This document shows positions 36,529-45,317 of a DNA stretch of 64,000 bases, one piece after another (the stretch's first letter is position 1; each line of letters opens with the position of its first letter). This stretch comes from Algoriphagus terrigena DSM 22685. Its GTDB lineage: Bacteria > Bacteroidota > Bacteroidia > Cytophagales > Cyclobacteriaceae. The DNA lies in NCBI RefSeq assembly GCF_000429445.1, contig NZ_AUBW01000007.1:181594-245593 (forward strand), written 5' to 3'. The notes beneath the pieces are model-generated. The model worked only from the letters and a program-made list of their open reading frames with translations, was not told the origin of the DNA and did not search any database. The translations under genes were made by a program, and so were the position numbers.

Positions 36529-37110
36529 TTAAAAACTCTTTCCAAAACTTACTCCTGCAAAAATTGGCGTAAAAACCCAATCTTCTCTTCCTCCGACAGG
36601 GAGATTAAAAAACGGAGTATATCCAATTCTATAGAAAAATCCTCCCCCGGGCTTCTGGTATCTGTAGCCCAACCGAAATGGAATGACCGCTCCAAAAGCA
36701 ACTTTCGTACTCGTTTCGTAGGTGTCTAAATCTAATTCTACACCTTGATCCAAAAATGAAGTGAATCCAACTCCTGCTTCCAAATGATGGTTTGACCTGC
36801 CCCAAAGAGCTGAAAACTCCAACGGTATTACAGGAAGCCATTTTGTCGACGAAAAATCACGCATAGTTATAGAGGAACGCAACAAGGAGAATCCACCACT
36901 TACATTCAGCCTTAGCTTCCCTTTTTGATGAACTATTCTACTGTAATTCACCGCATATCGGCCGGAAGACCCACCAAATTCTACATACAGTGCATTTTTT
37001 GCCGAGAAGGATTGAATCTCTTTCTGGGCAAAAGTTTCTGAAGGCAGCGACAAAATAACAATTAAAGCACCTGGCAGGATCAATTTGAGACGTCTCAGGG
37101 CTATTGACAT
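36529..37110 (-). CDS. Putative outer-membrane beta-barrel protein
   Basis: A 193-residue exported protein. Signal peptide: LILPGALIVILSLPSETFA then QKEIQS. The mature part is a set of alternating strands (ALYVEFGGSSGRYAVNYSRI, LRLNVSGGFSLLR, FGAVIPFRLGYRYQKPGGGF), and the chain ends in Phe (FAGVSFGKSF), both as in small outer-membrane barrels. No specific family is recognised. It is just upstream of, and co-directional with, the beta-propeller lipoprotein, so the two may act together at the outer membrane. Confidence 0.7.
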   Translation of the reverse strand: MSIALRRLKLILPGALIVILSLPSETFAQKEIQSFSAKNALYVEFGGSSGRYAVNYSRIVHQKGKLRLNVSGGFSLLRSSITMRDFSSTKWLPVIPLEFSALWGRSNHHLEAGVGFTSFLDQGVELDLDTYETSTKVAFGAVIPFRLGYRYQKPGGGFFYRIGYTPFFNLPVGGREDWVFTPIFAGVSFGKSF

Positions 37111-37203
37111 TTTATTTGGCTTTAGAATTATTCTATAACTTAAGAATCAATTCTCAGAAAGCCAACCGTTTATCAGTCTTTCAACTAATATTTTCAAAAA
37201 AAG

Positions 37204-39681
37204 TTAAAGAATAAACTGCGCACTCACCTTCACATGAAAAGGCTTGGCTCCGGGATTGTCCAAGTAGGTCATTCGGTGAAAAAAATCCACCCGGAAAAAC
37301 TTAAAGATATTCTCCACTCCATAGCCCAGTTCCAGGTAAGGGTTTCCGAAATCCAGTCGACCAAAAGTATCCAGAGGATTTCCTTCTGGATCGACTGTAG
37401 GTACATTTTCCACATTGTAGTCCTTCACCGAGCCCCAGAGTACATTGGCATTTCCGACAAATCGCCATTTTAAGCGTTGAATCAGGGGGATGGAATTAAG
37501 CAAAAAGCCCTCAAATGACTGCCGATACCGGATGCTGAAATACTGGTCTGAGGTGAATTCCGTAAAATTCATGGTATTGAAAGCAGCCGTGGTGTAGAAG
37601 ATGGTCTCGTTGCCTAAATGGTTTTTGAGGATCGGATACGGCACTTCTCCAAAGATCTTCCCGGCATCCAGTTCATATCTTCCCACTCCCAACAGCCCCA
37701 TATTGATGCGCTGATACACGTAGAGACTCAGCTTTTGATACTCCAAGTCCCCGCCGAGCCAGTTCATTCCCCTTGCATAATTGACCTCGAAGATCGGCCA
37801 TTTGATCGACCCCAGAGAAGATCGCTCGTTGTCGTTGATAATGACGATTTCATCACGGCCATAGCGGATTCCGGCTCGGATTTCCGTGGTTTCAAAGTTG
37901 GAGCGGTATTCTCGGGTGTCTTTTTCGAGATAATAGAAATCGTAAAGCGGGTCAAATTGACCGACGTTCACACCGGCTTTGACCAGAAAGCCTTTGAAAA
38001 ACTCCCGTTGCACATTCAATCCGTGGTTGGTGCTGAAGTACGGACTGCGCAAAGTCCCAAACCTGCTGGCTGCGAGGAAAACGCTGTTGCTCTGCAGGTT
38101 TGCGATCTCCAAACCCACCTGATCGATTTCCTTATTGGAATAGACTTGGGCGGTAGTCCAGCGGCTTCTGTCTAAGATCCGCGTGGCGGACGCGGCATAT
38201 TTCCACTCCTCGTCCCCAAAACCGTAAGCCAAGTATCCTTTCAGCTCCCACTTCTTGCTGAACTTGTAATTGGTTCGCAGTCCCATCCCAAGGCGGACAC
38301 TTTCCACGTCGTTGTAGTTGAAAAAACCCGGCCAAGGCCCGATATCGATCTTTCCGATGGGTTTGTATCCGGTGGCAAAAAACTTCAATCCTTCGGAATA
38401 GAATCGGACTATAGGAATTTTTTTCAGCGTATCGACCATCTGCAGCACGGCGAGTTCCTCAGAACTCAGGCGGTCGGGTCTGTTTGCGACCCAATAATCT
38501 TCCTCCGCCATCCCAAAATCAGCCTGCAACTCCACCGCCTGATTGAAGAATTTGGTCTCTTTGGGCTGGTTGACGACAATGCTATCGGTCGCTGTGTAAA
38601 ACTTCGCCAACAGTCCAGCCGAGTTATCCGTCACCTGGGCGATCTTGATCAAAACCCTTGTTTTGGACGGAATCAACGGGCCTGCAGAGCTTGGACCTAG
38701 TTCCTGTTGGATCTTGATTCTGTCCACGAAATTCAAGTTGGCGGCTTTGGGAATCGTCAAATCCACCTGCTTGAGGGAGTAGTCGTCCTTTTTAATCCAA
38801 ATCGTCCCCGTAAATGCCAGATCCTGCTCCCGGCGGGGATAGACCTGCAGCTTGTAGCAAGTGTCCTGCCCCACTAACACAGAATCCAGCAGATCATAGT
38901 CGTAGAAAGCCTTCCAACTGTCAGAGATCGGTGAAATGAAGTCTTTATTCAGGATCGAAAGCCAGTTTTTGTAAAAGTTGTATTCCTGAAAGACCGAGCC
39001 CGTAATCTGCGAGGTGGTCGATCCGTCCGTAATTCCCACGCCTGTGACTTTGGATTTCTCAATGACTTCTTTCCGCAGTTCAGGATCGTTGCGATAGTAG
39101 AACTTGGACACGGTCTCTGAGAAAAATACCGGAAGGATTTTTTCACCTTCATCGTTGGTCAGTTGCTGGATACTGTCCAAAACCTGGGTTACCTTTTGCA
39201 CGGATTTCCGCTGTCTAAAGTCCTCAGACAAGTTGTCAATATCAATCTCAATCTTGGTATAATTCTTTGTTTCGTAGGCACTTAAGGACCTTTTATCAAA
39301 GTCCTTTCGCCGCTCGGAAGCTCTTCGGACGATCTCAAAAGCCGGATTCTCTCCCGCTTCAAAGACAAAGGCATCCAATTCAAAATCGCTGGATCGCAGT
39401 TGGAAATTGAGGGTTTGCTCTGGCTGGCTGAGCAGCACCTTGGCCTGCCTGATGTATCCGAGATAGCTCACCACCAGACTGTCGCTCAGCGTCCGGGCTT
39501 GGATCAGGTAATTGCCCTCAAAATCCGTCGTGATCCCAGTCGTAGTTCCTTTCAGAATGACATTTGCAAATGCAATCGGATCGCCGGTTTCCGCGTCTGA
39601 CACCTTGCCCTTGATGCTGTATTGAGCCCAAAGCGAAGTAGTAAAAAGAAAAAAAACCGCAGTAAAAAGGACTCGACGCAT
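37204..39681 (-). CDS. DUF5686 outer-membrane protein with CarboxypepD_reg-like domain
   Basis: An 825-residue protein. ATG 39681 gives a good signal peptide (MRRVLFTAVFFLFTTSLWAQ). An N-terminal CarboxypepD_reg-like beta-sandwich (YSIKGKVSDAETGDPIAFAN through the ITTDFEGNYLIQ loop, about residues 20-105) is followed by the DUF5686 region (AYETKNYTKIEIDIDN, SETVSKFYYRNDPELRKEVI) and a C-terminal barrel-like segment of alternating aromatic strands ending FHVKVSAQFIL. The plug-like N-terminal domain recalls TonB-dependent transporters, but TonB box and plug are absent. Function is unknown; it may be an outer-membrane porter or assembly-related protein. Confidence 0.85.
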   Translation of the reverse strand: MRRVLFTAVFFLFTTSLWAQYSIKGKVSDAETGDPIAFANVILKGTTTGITTDFEGNYLIQARTLSDSLVVSYLGYIRQAKVLLSQPEQTLNFQLRSSDFELDAFVFEAGENPAFEIVRRASERRKDFDKRSLSAYETKNYTKIEIDIDNLSEDFRQRKSVQKVTQVLDSIQQLTNDEGEKILPVFFSETVSKFYYRNDPELRKEVIEKSKVTGVGITDGSTTSQITGSVFQEYNFYKNWLSILNKDFISPISDSWKAFYDYDLLDSVLVGQDTCYKLQVYPRREQDLAFTGTIWIKKDDYSLKQVDLTIPKAANLNFVDRIKIQQELGPSSAGPLIPSKTRVLIKIAQVTDNSAGLLAKFYTATDSIVVNQPKETKFFNQAVELQADFGMAEEDYWVANRPDRLSSEELAVLQMVDTLKKIPIVRFYSEGLKFFATGYKPIGKIDIGPWPGFFNYNDVESVRLGMGLRTNYKFSKKWELKGYLAYGFGDEEWKYAASATRILDRSRWTTAQVYSNKEIDQVGLEIANLQSNSVFLAASRFGTLRSPYFSTNHGLNVQREFFKGFLVKAGVNVGQFDPLYDFYYLEKDTREYRSNFETTEIRAGIRYGRDEIVIINDNERSSLGSIKWPIFEVNYARGMNWLGGDLEYQKLSLYVYQRINMGLLGVGRYELDAGKIFGEVPYPILKNHLGNETIFYTTAAFNTMNFTEFTSDQYFSIRYRQSFEGFLLNSIPLIQRLKWRFVGNANVLWGSVKDYNVENVPTVDPEGNPLDTFGRLDFGNPYLELGYGVENIFKFFRVDFFHRMTYLDNPGAKPFHVKVSAQFIL

Positions 39682-39802
39682 TGAAGATGTTCTCGCTGAA
39701 ACTGATAAGCAGGCGCAAGATAAATTCAAACCTGCCCTAGTTGGTTCGGATCAGATGTGAATATTTCCAAATTGAATGCTTTTTCTTGAAAGTAAAATCC
39801 CC

Positions 39803-39831
39803 TTGGAATCACTTTCCCGCTTGTATATTTG
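39803..39831 (+). promoter_or_regulatory. Probable promoter of lhgO
   Basis: TATATTTG at 39824-39831 matches the Bacteroidota -7 box TAnnTTTG, 20 bp before the start codon. A partial -33 match (TTGG at 39803-39806) lies 17 bp upstream of it, so spacing is slightly short. Confidence 0.5.
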
Positions 39832-39851
39832 AGCTCAAATTGATCTAGAGA

Positions 39852-41051
39852 ATGACGTACGATGTAGTAATTGTCGGTGGTGGAATCGTGGGCTTGGCCA
39901 CTGGCTTGAAGATTCAAAAAGCCAGGCCTGATCTGAAAATCGCGGTTTTGGAAAAAGAAGACCAACTCGCCAAGCACCAGACAGGCAACAATTCCGGGGT
40001 GATCCACTCGGGACTTTACTACAAACCCGGCTCACTGAAAGCGACCAATTGCATCAACGGCTACCACGAACTGATTCAGTTCTGCGAAGAAGAAAAAATA
40101 CCCTACGAGATTACCGGCAAGGTGGTCGTGGCCACCCGTGAAGAACAAAAGTCGCTGTTGAAAACACTCCTCGACCGTGGCCTGGCCAACTGCCTGGACG
40201 GAAGCCGCTATATCACAATGGAGGAACTGAAGGAGTACGAACCCCACTGCGCGGGAGTTGCTGCCATTCATGTCCCTCAGACCGGGATCGTAGATTATTT
40301 TCAGGTCGCTTTGGCTTATGGGAGAAAAATCCTACAGGGCGGCGGTCAGATTTTCTTAAATCATAAAGTACTGAAAATAAGCCAAAAAGAAGGGGTCAAT
40401 TACATCGAAACCTCAAACAATACTTTTGAAGCCAAGCTGGTAATCAATTGTGCAGGATTGTATTCTGACAAGGTCGCACAGATGAATGATCCGGCGATCG
40501 ATGATGTGAAGATCATCCCGTTTCGCGGTGAATATTTTAAGCTCAAAAAAGAGAAAGAATACCTGGTCAAAAACCTGATCTATCCGGTTCCAGATCCAAA
40601 TTTCCCATTTCTAGGAGTTCATTTTACCCGGATGAAAAAGGGCGGAGTCGAAGCCGGACCAAACGCGGTTTTGGCTTTCCGAAGGGAGGGATACAAAAAA
40701 AGCCAGATCAATTTAAGCGAACTGGCAGAGTCATTGGCCTGGCCTGGATTTCAAAAAGTCGCCGGCAAATACTGGAAAACAGGATTTGGAGAGATGTACC
40801 GATCTTTTTCAAAGGCGGCCTTTACCAAAGCACTTCAGGAGCTCATCCCTGAGATTCAGGAATCCGACCTTGTAGAAGGCGGTGCGGGTGTGCGGGCCCA
40901 AGCCTGTGACCGGACCGGCGGACTGTTGGATGACTTCGCGATCCGCGAGTCTCAGTATTCCATCAACGTTCTCAATGCTCCCTCTCCTGCCGCTACCAGC
41001 TCACTTTCTATTGGTGGGACAGTCGCTGAAATGGCCCTCAAAAGATTCTGA
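39852..41051 (+). CDS. lhgO: L-2-hydroxyglutarate oxidase
   Basis: A 399-residue FAD enzyme of the D-amino-acid-oxidase-like superfamily oxidising L-2-hydroxyglutarate to 2-oxoglutarate. The FAD fold begins DVVIVGGGIVGLATGLKIQ. Family-specific segments include HQTGNNSGVIHSGLYYKPGS, NCAGLYSDKVAQM, IIPFRGEYFKLK and the C-terminal GGAGVRAQACDRTGGLLDDF, and it ends VLNAPSPAATSSLSIGG. All of these match LhgO (YgaF) proteins. Electrons are passed to the quinone pool in characterised homologues. It ends 7 bp before the convergent GltS-like gene. Confidence 0.93.
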   Translation: MTYDVVIVGGGIVGLATGLKIQKARPDLKIAVLEKEDQLAKHQTGNNSGVIHSGLYYKPGSLKATNCINGYHELIQFCEEEKIPYEITGKVVVATREEQKSLLKTLLDRGLANCLDGSRYITMEELKEYEPHCAGVAAIHVPQTGIVDYFQVALAYGRKILQGGGQIFLNHKVLKISQKEGVNYIETSNNTFEAKLVINCAGLYSDKVAQMNDPAIDDVKIIPFRGEYFKLKKEKEYLVKNLIYPVPDPNFPFLGVHFTRMKKGGVEAGPNAVLAFRREGYKKSQINLSELAESLAWPGFQKVAGKYWKTGFGEMYRSFSKAAFTKALQELIPEIQESDLVEGGAGVRAQACDRTGGLLDDFAIRESQYSINVLNAPSPAATSSLSIGGTVAEMALKRF

Positions 41052-41058
41052 GAAGTTT

Positions 41059-42579
41059 TTAATCCAGGTGGTGTGCGACTGAATCCGGGAAAAACCGGTT
41101 TGCAAAATCCACCATCTCATCGCCCCTTACCAGATCGTGAACGTTCAACTGGGAGGTGTGTTCGTGCCCGGTCGCGCCAAGCAGTTCCTTGACGGCGTGG
41201 ACTGTATTTTTGTGGAAATTATAGACCCGCTCGGATTTGTCAGTGACGACGAGACCTTTTTCCAGATGCTTGTCCTGGGTGGCGACACCAGTCGGACATG
41301 CGTTGGTATTGCAGCGGAGGGCCTGGATGCACCCCAGACTAAACATAAATCCTCTGGCCGAGTTGCACATATCCGCACCGAGGGCGAGATTTTTGACGAT
41401 GGCAAATGCGCTGATCGCTTTTCCCGAGGCGATCAACTTGATTTTTTCCCTGATTCGGTATTTATCAAGAGTCAGTCTGGCAAAGATCAGCGCCGGCTCC
41501 AGCGGTAAACCCACACTGTCTGAAAACTCCAAAGGAGCCGCCCCGGTCCCACCTTCTGCCCCGTCGATCGTGATGAAATCAGGGAAAACACCGGCAGCTG
41601 TCATTGCTTTGCATACATCCTCAAACTCCTCTGTCTTTCCTATACAGAGTTTAAACCCGATCGGTTTTCCATCCGACAGATCACGGAGCCGCTTCACAAA
41701 CTGTACGAGCTGATCAGGACTGGAAAAGGAAGAATGTGCAGGCGGAGACAGGATAGGGGTTCCCGGCACTACACCGCGGATCTTGGCTATTTCCAGGGTA
41801 TTTTTAACTCCCGGCAGCACTCCCCCGTGGCCCGGTTTGGCACCTTGGGAGATCTTGATTTCGATCATCTTGACCTGCGGCCAAGCTGCCTTTTCCCTGA
41901 ATTTCTCGTCATCAAAATGCCCGAGTTCATTTCTGCACCCAAAATATCCCGTGCCTATCTGCCAGCAGATATCCCCTCCCTCGAGGTGATAAGGCGATAT
42001 ACCGCCTTCGCCGGTATTATGGAAGAAGTTGCCCTTCCTCGCTCCTTTGTTCAGCGCCATGACGGCATTCCCGCTCAGAGAGCCAAAACTCATTGCAGAG
42101 ATATTGAAGATAGAGGCGGAATACGGCTGCTTGCATTCGGGTCCGCCCACCACTACGCGAAGATCTTCCTCGCGCGGACTTTTAGCATAGATGGAATGCC
42201 GCAGCGCCACATAGTCTGCCATGTTGATGTCCCGTTGGGTTCCAAAAGGATGGGTGTCGTTCACACCTTTGGCGCGGCGGTACACCAGCGCCCGGAGGTT
42301 TCTGCTGAAGGGTCGCCCGCTGGTATTGGACTCGATGAAATATTGCTGAATCTCCGGACTGATGGATTCGAGCAGATATCGGAAATGTCCCGCCACCGGA
42401 AAATTCCGCAAGATGGCATGGGTCTTTTGGTTGACATCGTAGATTCCCAGGCAGGTAATTACAAAAATCAAAAACAGGATAACATAGCCGAAGCGGAACG
42501 ATTCAAAGTCGTTGAGCCACATCAAGAACAAAGTCGCTGAAAAAAAACCTATCAGGACGACCAGCGCGAGCTTTCTCAT
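41059..42579 (-). CDS. FMN-binding glutamate synthase-like protein (GltS domain, membrane-anchored)
   Basis: A 506-residue protein with two N-terminal hydrophobic helices (LALVVLIGFFSATLFLMWL and FGYVILFLIFVITCLGIYD) followed by the alpha-subunit FMN domain of glutamate synthase: MSFGSLSGNAVMALNKGARK, GEGGISPYHLEGGDICWQIG, GAKPGHGGVLPG, and the 3Fe-4S cysteine cluster LGCIQALRCNTNACPTGV. The amidotransferase and GXGXG domains are missing, so it cannot be a normal GltB. Proteins of this kind are annotated as FMN-binding glutamate synthase family; substrate unknown, though membrane anchoring is unusual for GltB. Confidence 0.88.
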   Translation of the reverse strand: MRKLALVVLIGFFSATLFLMWLNDFESFRFGYVILFLIFVITCLGIYDVNQKTHAILRNFPVAGHFRYLLESISPEIQQYFIESNTSGRPFSRNLRALVYRRAKGVNDTHPFGTQRDINMADYVALRHSIYAKSPREEDLRVVVGGPECKQPYSASIFNISAMSFGSLSGNAVMALNKGARKGNFFHNTGEGGISPYHLEGGDICWQIGTGYFGCRNELGHFDDEKFREKAAWPQVKMIEIKISQGAKPGHGGVLPGVKNTLEIAKIRGVVPGTPILSPPAHSSFSSPDQLVQFVKRLRDLSDGKPIGFKLCIGKTEEFEDVCKAMTAAGVFPDFITIDGAEGGTGAAPLEFSDSVGLPLEPALIFARLTLDKYRIREKIKLIASGKAISAFAIVKNLALGADMCNSARGFMFSLGCIQALRCNTNACPTGVATQDKHLEKGLVVTDKSERVYNFHKNTVHAVKELLGATGHEHTSQLNVHDLVRGDEMVDFANRFFPDSVAHHLD

Positions 42580-42622
42580 AAAATGGAGGGATTATAATCG
42601 GAAAGTAACGATTCCCGATCAA

Positions 42623-43585
42623 TCATACTTCATTCAAAAACTCTAAGATCCTAAATTCTCCAAAGGTGAATTCTTGCTCTTTGAGTAAAAAGCCGGTATG
42701 TCCTCCTCTCCTGGGCATCTCCAAAAAAATCGTTGACCTCGACTCCGCGAGCTTGGTGGGATAGCATTCAGGTCCCAAAAGAGGATCATTCAGCGCGTTG
42801 ATGATCAAGGCGGGAATGGCAATCTCCCCCATCCAGTTGTCTGCGCTGACGCTTTTGTAAAAATCTGCGGCATCCTTAAAACCATGCAGCTTTGCGGTGA
42901 ACTGCGTATCAAAGGTGTCAAAATCCTGCACGTTGCGCAGCAAATCCAAGTCAATCAAATCGGGAAACTGGACAGCTTTCGCCTCCAGTTTCTTCTTCAA
43001 CTTACCCAGAAAGCGGTTTTTGTAGAAAAGATTGGAGCGAAGCTTAAGTGTCGCAGCGCTCGAAGCCAAGTTGCATGGCGCGGAGTACACTGCCGCCCGG
43101 GTGATCTGTATCGGAAGGTCCGTTCCCTTTTCGCCCAAGTACTTAAGCGTCTGCGCGCCTCCCATGCTCACGCCTGACAAGAATATCTCCCGGTAGCTAC
43201 TTTGACCCAACACATGGCTTACCACCGTGTCGAGATCGTAGCTGGAGCCGTGATGGTAAAGAATCGGCTTCAGGTTTATCTCGCCACCGCAGGTGCGGTT
43301 GTTCCAGACCAAGACATCAATCCCCTGTTGATTGAAGATCTTGACAAGGCCTAAGGCATAGTGCCTTCTGGAGTCGCCCTCCAGCCCATGGGAAAGTATA
43401 AGCAGCTTTTCACCACCCACTTTTGACCAATCGAGATTCAGAAAATCCCCATCCGGGGTATGGATTTTTTCCCTTATGTAGTCTACTCCTGTGACTTTGC
43501 GGAGCAAGCTCGGGACGATTGTCTCCAGATGACCATTAAAAAGATACGCTGGCGGCCTCTGATAGGTACTGGGAAGGATTGGCAT
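42623..43585 (-). CDS. YheT-family alpha/beta hydrolase
   Basis: A 320-residue hydrolase beginning with the YheT-type N-terminus (PPAYLFNGHLETIVPSLLRK). The HG motif is ILSHGLEGDSRRHYALGL, the nucleophile elbow GVSMGG places Ser140, and the catalytic His lies in PRRGGHTGF near the C-terminus, with Asp in NALNDPLLG. Characterised relatives are esterases or lipases of the ABHD1/3 group; the natural substrate is unknown. The next gene, an Hpt-like protein, is about 140 bp away. Confidence 0.88.
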   Translation of the reverse strand: MPILPSTYQRPPAYLFNGHLETIVPSLLRKVTGVDYIREKIHTPDGDFLNLDWSKVGGEKLLILSHGLEGDSRRHYALGLVKIFNQQGIDVLVWNNRTCGGEINLKPILYHHGSSYDLDTVVSHVLGQSSYREIFLSGVSMGGAQTLKYLGEKGTDLPIQITRAAVYSAPCNLASSAATLKLRSNLFYKNRFLGKLKKKLEAKAVQFPDLIDLDLLRNVQDFDTFDTQFTAKLHGFKDAADFYKSVSADNWMGEIAIPALIINALNDPLLGPECYPTKLAESRSTIFLEMPRRGGHTGFLLKEQEFTFGEFRILEFLNEV

Positions 43586-43724
43586 GAAATCAAAAATCTA
43601 AATCTTCACCCGAAGATAACATAGCCTTAACCAGCACCCAAAATCTGGCTCCTACCTTCGCAGGAGAATTTTTCTTCATAGGGTAAACAAGGTAAAATGG
43701 GAGCTGCGGGTGCATGCTCCTTTT

Positions 43725-44072
43725 TTATTTGGCAAGTCGACCGACTTCGTTCAGCGCTTCATCAGTCAGCTTCAGAAAAACCTGGAAATGAGCTTCAAAA
43801 GCGCTTCCAAATCCCTGTGACTCCAGTATTTCTTTCCCATGTTGGACAGTCTCGGCCAACTGGTCAAAGTCAAACATGGCAAGAGTAGGCTTGATCTTGT
43901 GGCGGATCTGCTGGATTTTTACTTCGTCCTTTTCCGCAAAACCAAGGGTGTACACTGATTTCAGCTCCGACAGACCGCTGTAAATAGCCGCGGTGAGTTC
44001 GATCCTGAAATCCTCATCGCCCTCGGCCATCTCCAGAATTCTTTGGCTCAATTCCGGGTAATAATTGCTCAT
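43725..44072 (-). CDS. Hpt-like four-helix protein
   Basis: A 115-residue all-helical protein. The segment VKIQQIRHKIKPTLAMFDFDQL resembles the phosphoacceptor helix of histidine phosphotransfer proteins (H58 followed by K-x-K in place of the usual TLKG/S), and YPELSQRILEMAEGDEDF and LKSVYTLGFAEKDEVKIQQI would form the rest of the bundle. The match is partial, so Hpt is a fold-level call; a true phosphorelay role is not shown. Its start codon overlaps the stop of the HI0933 flavoprotein gene by four bases, so they are translationally coupled. Confidence 0.6.
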   Translation of the reverse strand: MSNYYPELSQRILEMAEGDEDFRIELTAAIYSGLSELKSVYTLGFAEKDEVKIQQIRHKIKPTLAMFDFDQLAETVQHGKEILESQGFGSAFEAHFQVFLKLTDEALNEVGRLAK

Positions 44073-45283
44073 AGTTTGCTTGCTTTAGCAGACTTTCCGG
44101 CTAAGAAACCAGTTGACCAAGCGGCTTGAAAGTTAAACCCACCTGTGATCCCATCAAGGTTCAGGACTTCGCCGGCAAAGTATAGATTAGGGTGATACTT
44201 ACTTCGCATGCTCTCAGGGTCCACCTCATCCAAAGCGATGCCACCGGCGGTGACAAATTCCTCTTTGAAAGTAGTCTTCCCACTCACGGCTAAAATATAG
44301 CAAAAAAGGTTCTGCACGAGCTTGTTGAGACTCTTTTTTGTCAAGTTCCCAAAAAGGACGGTTTCTTCGATCTCTGCTTTTTCGCAAAGATGCTCCCAAA
44401 GCCTCGAAGGAACGTCAAACAAGGAGTGAGAATGGATCTTTCTGTTGGGATGAGCTTTGGTGTAATTTGTCAAATGCTCCAGGTAGTCGTTCTCTCCAAA
44501 ACCCGCGTTCCAGTTGATAATTGCCCGGGCTTGATACTGATGCTCGTGAAGCCAGTCCGCGCCAAATGCGGACAGCTTCAACACCGCCGGACCGCTGATC
44601 CCCCAATGTGTCACCAACACCGGCCCGCGGTAGTTCAACTTCGTCCCCTCGATCTTCACCAAGCCATCAGGCACAGCGATCCCCATCAGCTCCCGGATGG
44701 GTTCGCCGGGAGTATTGAAAGTAAAAAGTGAAGGAATCGGATCATTTATCCTGTGATTAAGTGACTTAAGAAAATGATATCCGTCAGACTTAGCTTGTCC
44801 TCCCGAAGCGATGATGACTTTATCCACCCGAAAAACTCCCTTCTCTGTGATCAACTCAAAGCCCTTTTCCGTAGGATTCAGCTCCTTGATTCCGGTGGAA
44901 AGCTGAATCTTCACTTTCAGTTTTTCGGCCTCCCGCTGTAAGCAATCGATGATAGACTGGGAGGAATCACTGGTCGGAAAAACTCTCCCATCCGCCTCGA
45001 TCTTGAGCTCTACTCCCCGGGACTGAAACCAGTCGAAGGTGTCAGGAACAGAAAAATGTTGAAATACCCGCTTCAGGAACTTCTCTCCACGTGGATAGTT
45101 TTTGATCAGTTTGGAGACCTCCATCGGACGATGCGTCACATTACATCTCCCGCCTCCGGACACCTTGACCTTGGAAAGCAGCTTTGGCGTCTTCTCAAAG
45201 ATCGTCACTTCTATACCAAGGCCGCTCGTATGAATGGCTGCAAAATATCCTGCTGCTCCCCCTCCTATTACTGCTACTTTCAA
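44069..45283 (-). CDS. HI0933-family FAD-dependent oxidoreductase (TTG start)
   Basis: A 404-residue flavoprotein with VAVIGGGAAGYFAAIHTSGLG at residues 3-23, KVKVSGGGRCNVTH, VIIASGGQAKSDGY, PSLFTFNTPGEPIRELMGIA, THWGISGPAVLKLSAFGADW and the C-terminal GEVLNLDGITGGFNFQAAWST, all typical of the HI0933/YhiN family. The only reasonable initiator is the TTG at 45283: an in-frame TAA lies two codons before it, and the glycine loop begins at once. Function in the cell is unsettled for this family. It shares its stop with the start of the Hpt-like gene. Confidence 0.9.
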   Translation of the reverse strand: MKVAVIGGGAAGYFAAIHTSGLGIEVTIFEKTPKLLSKVKVSGGGRCNVTHRPMEVSKLIKNYPRGEKFLKRVFQHFSVPDTFDWFQSRGVELKIEADGRVFPTSDSSQSIIDCLQREAEKLKVKIQLSTGIKELNPTEKGFELITEKGVFRVDKVIIASGGQAKSDGYHFLKSLNHRINDPIPSLFTFNTPGEPIRELMGIAVPDGLVKIEGTKLNYRGPVLVTHWGISGPAVLKLSAFGADWLHEHQYQARAIINWNAGFGENDYLEHLTNYTKAHPNRKIHSHSLFDVPSRLWEHLCEKAEIEETVLFGNLTKKSLNKLVQNLFCYILAVSGKTTFKEEFVTAGGIALDEVDPESMRSKYHPNLYFAGEVLNLDGITGGFNFQAAWSTGFLAGKSAKASKL

Positions 45284-45317
45284 TTTTTATAACTAATTAA
45301 TAAACAACTACTAAGTG

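Noticed and set aside
41059..42579. Glutamate synthase large subunit gltB
   Set aside because: The amidotransferase and C-terminal domains are absent and two membrane helices precede the FMN domain, so it cannot be a normal GltB.
43690..43724. GGAGC...GCTCC hairpin after the Hpt-like gene as a terminator
   Set aside because: The stem is only 5 bp with an 11-nt loop and the T run lies on the strand opposite to the gene.
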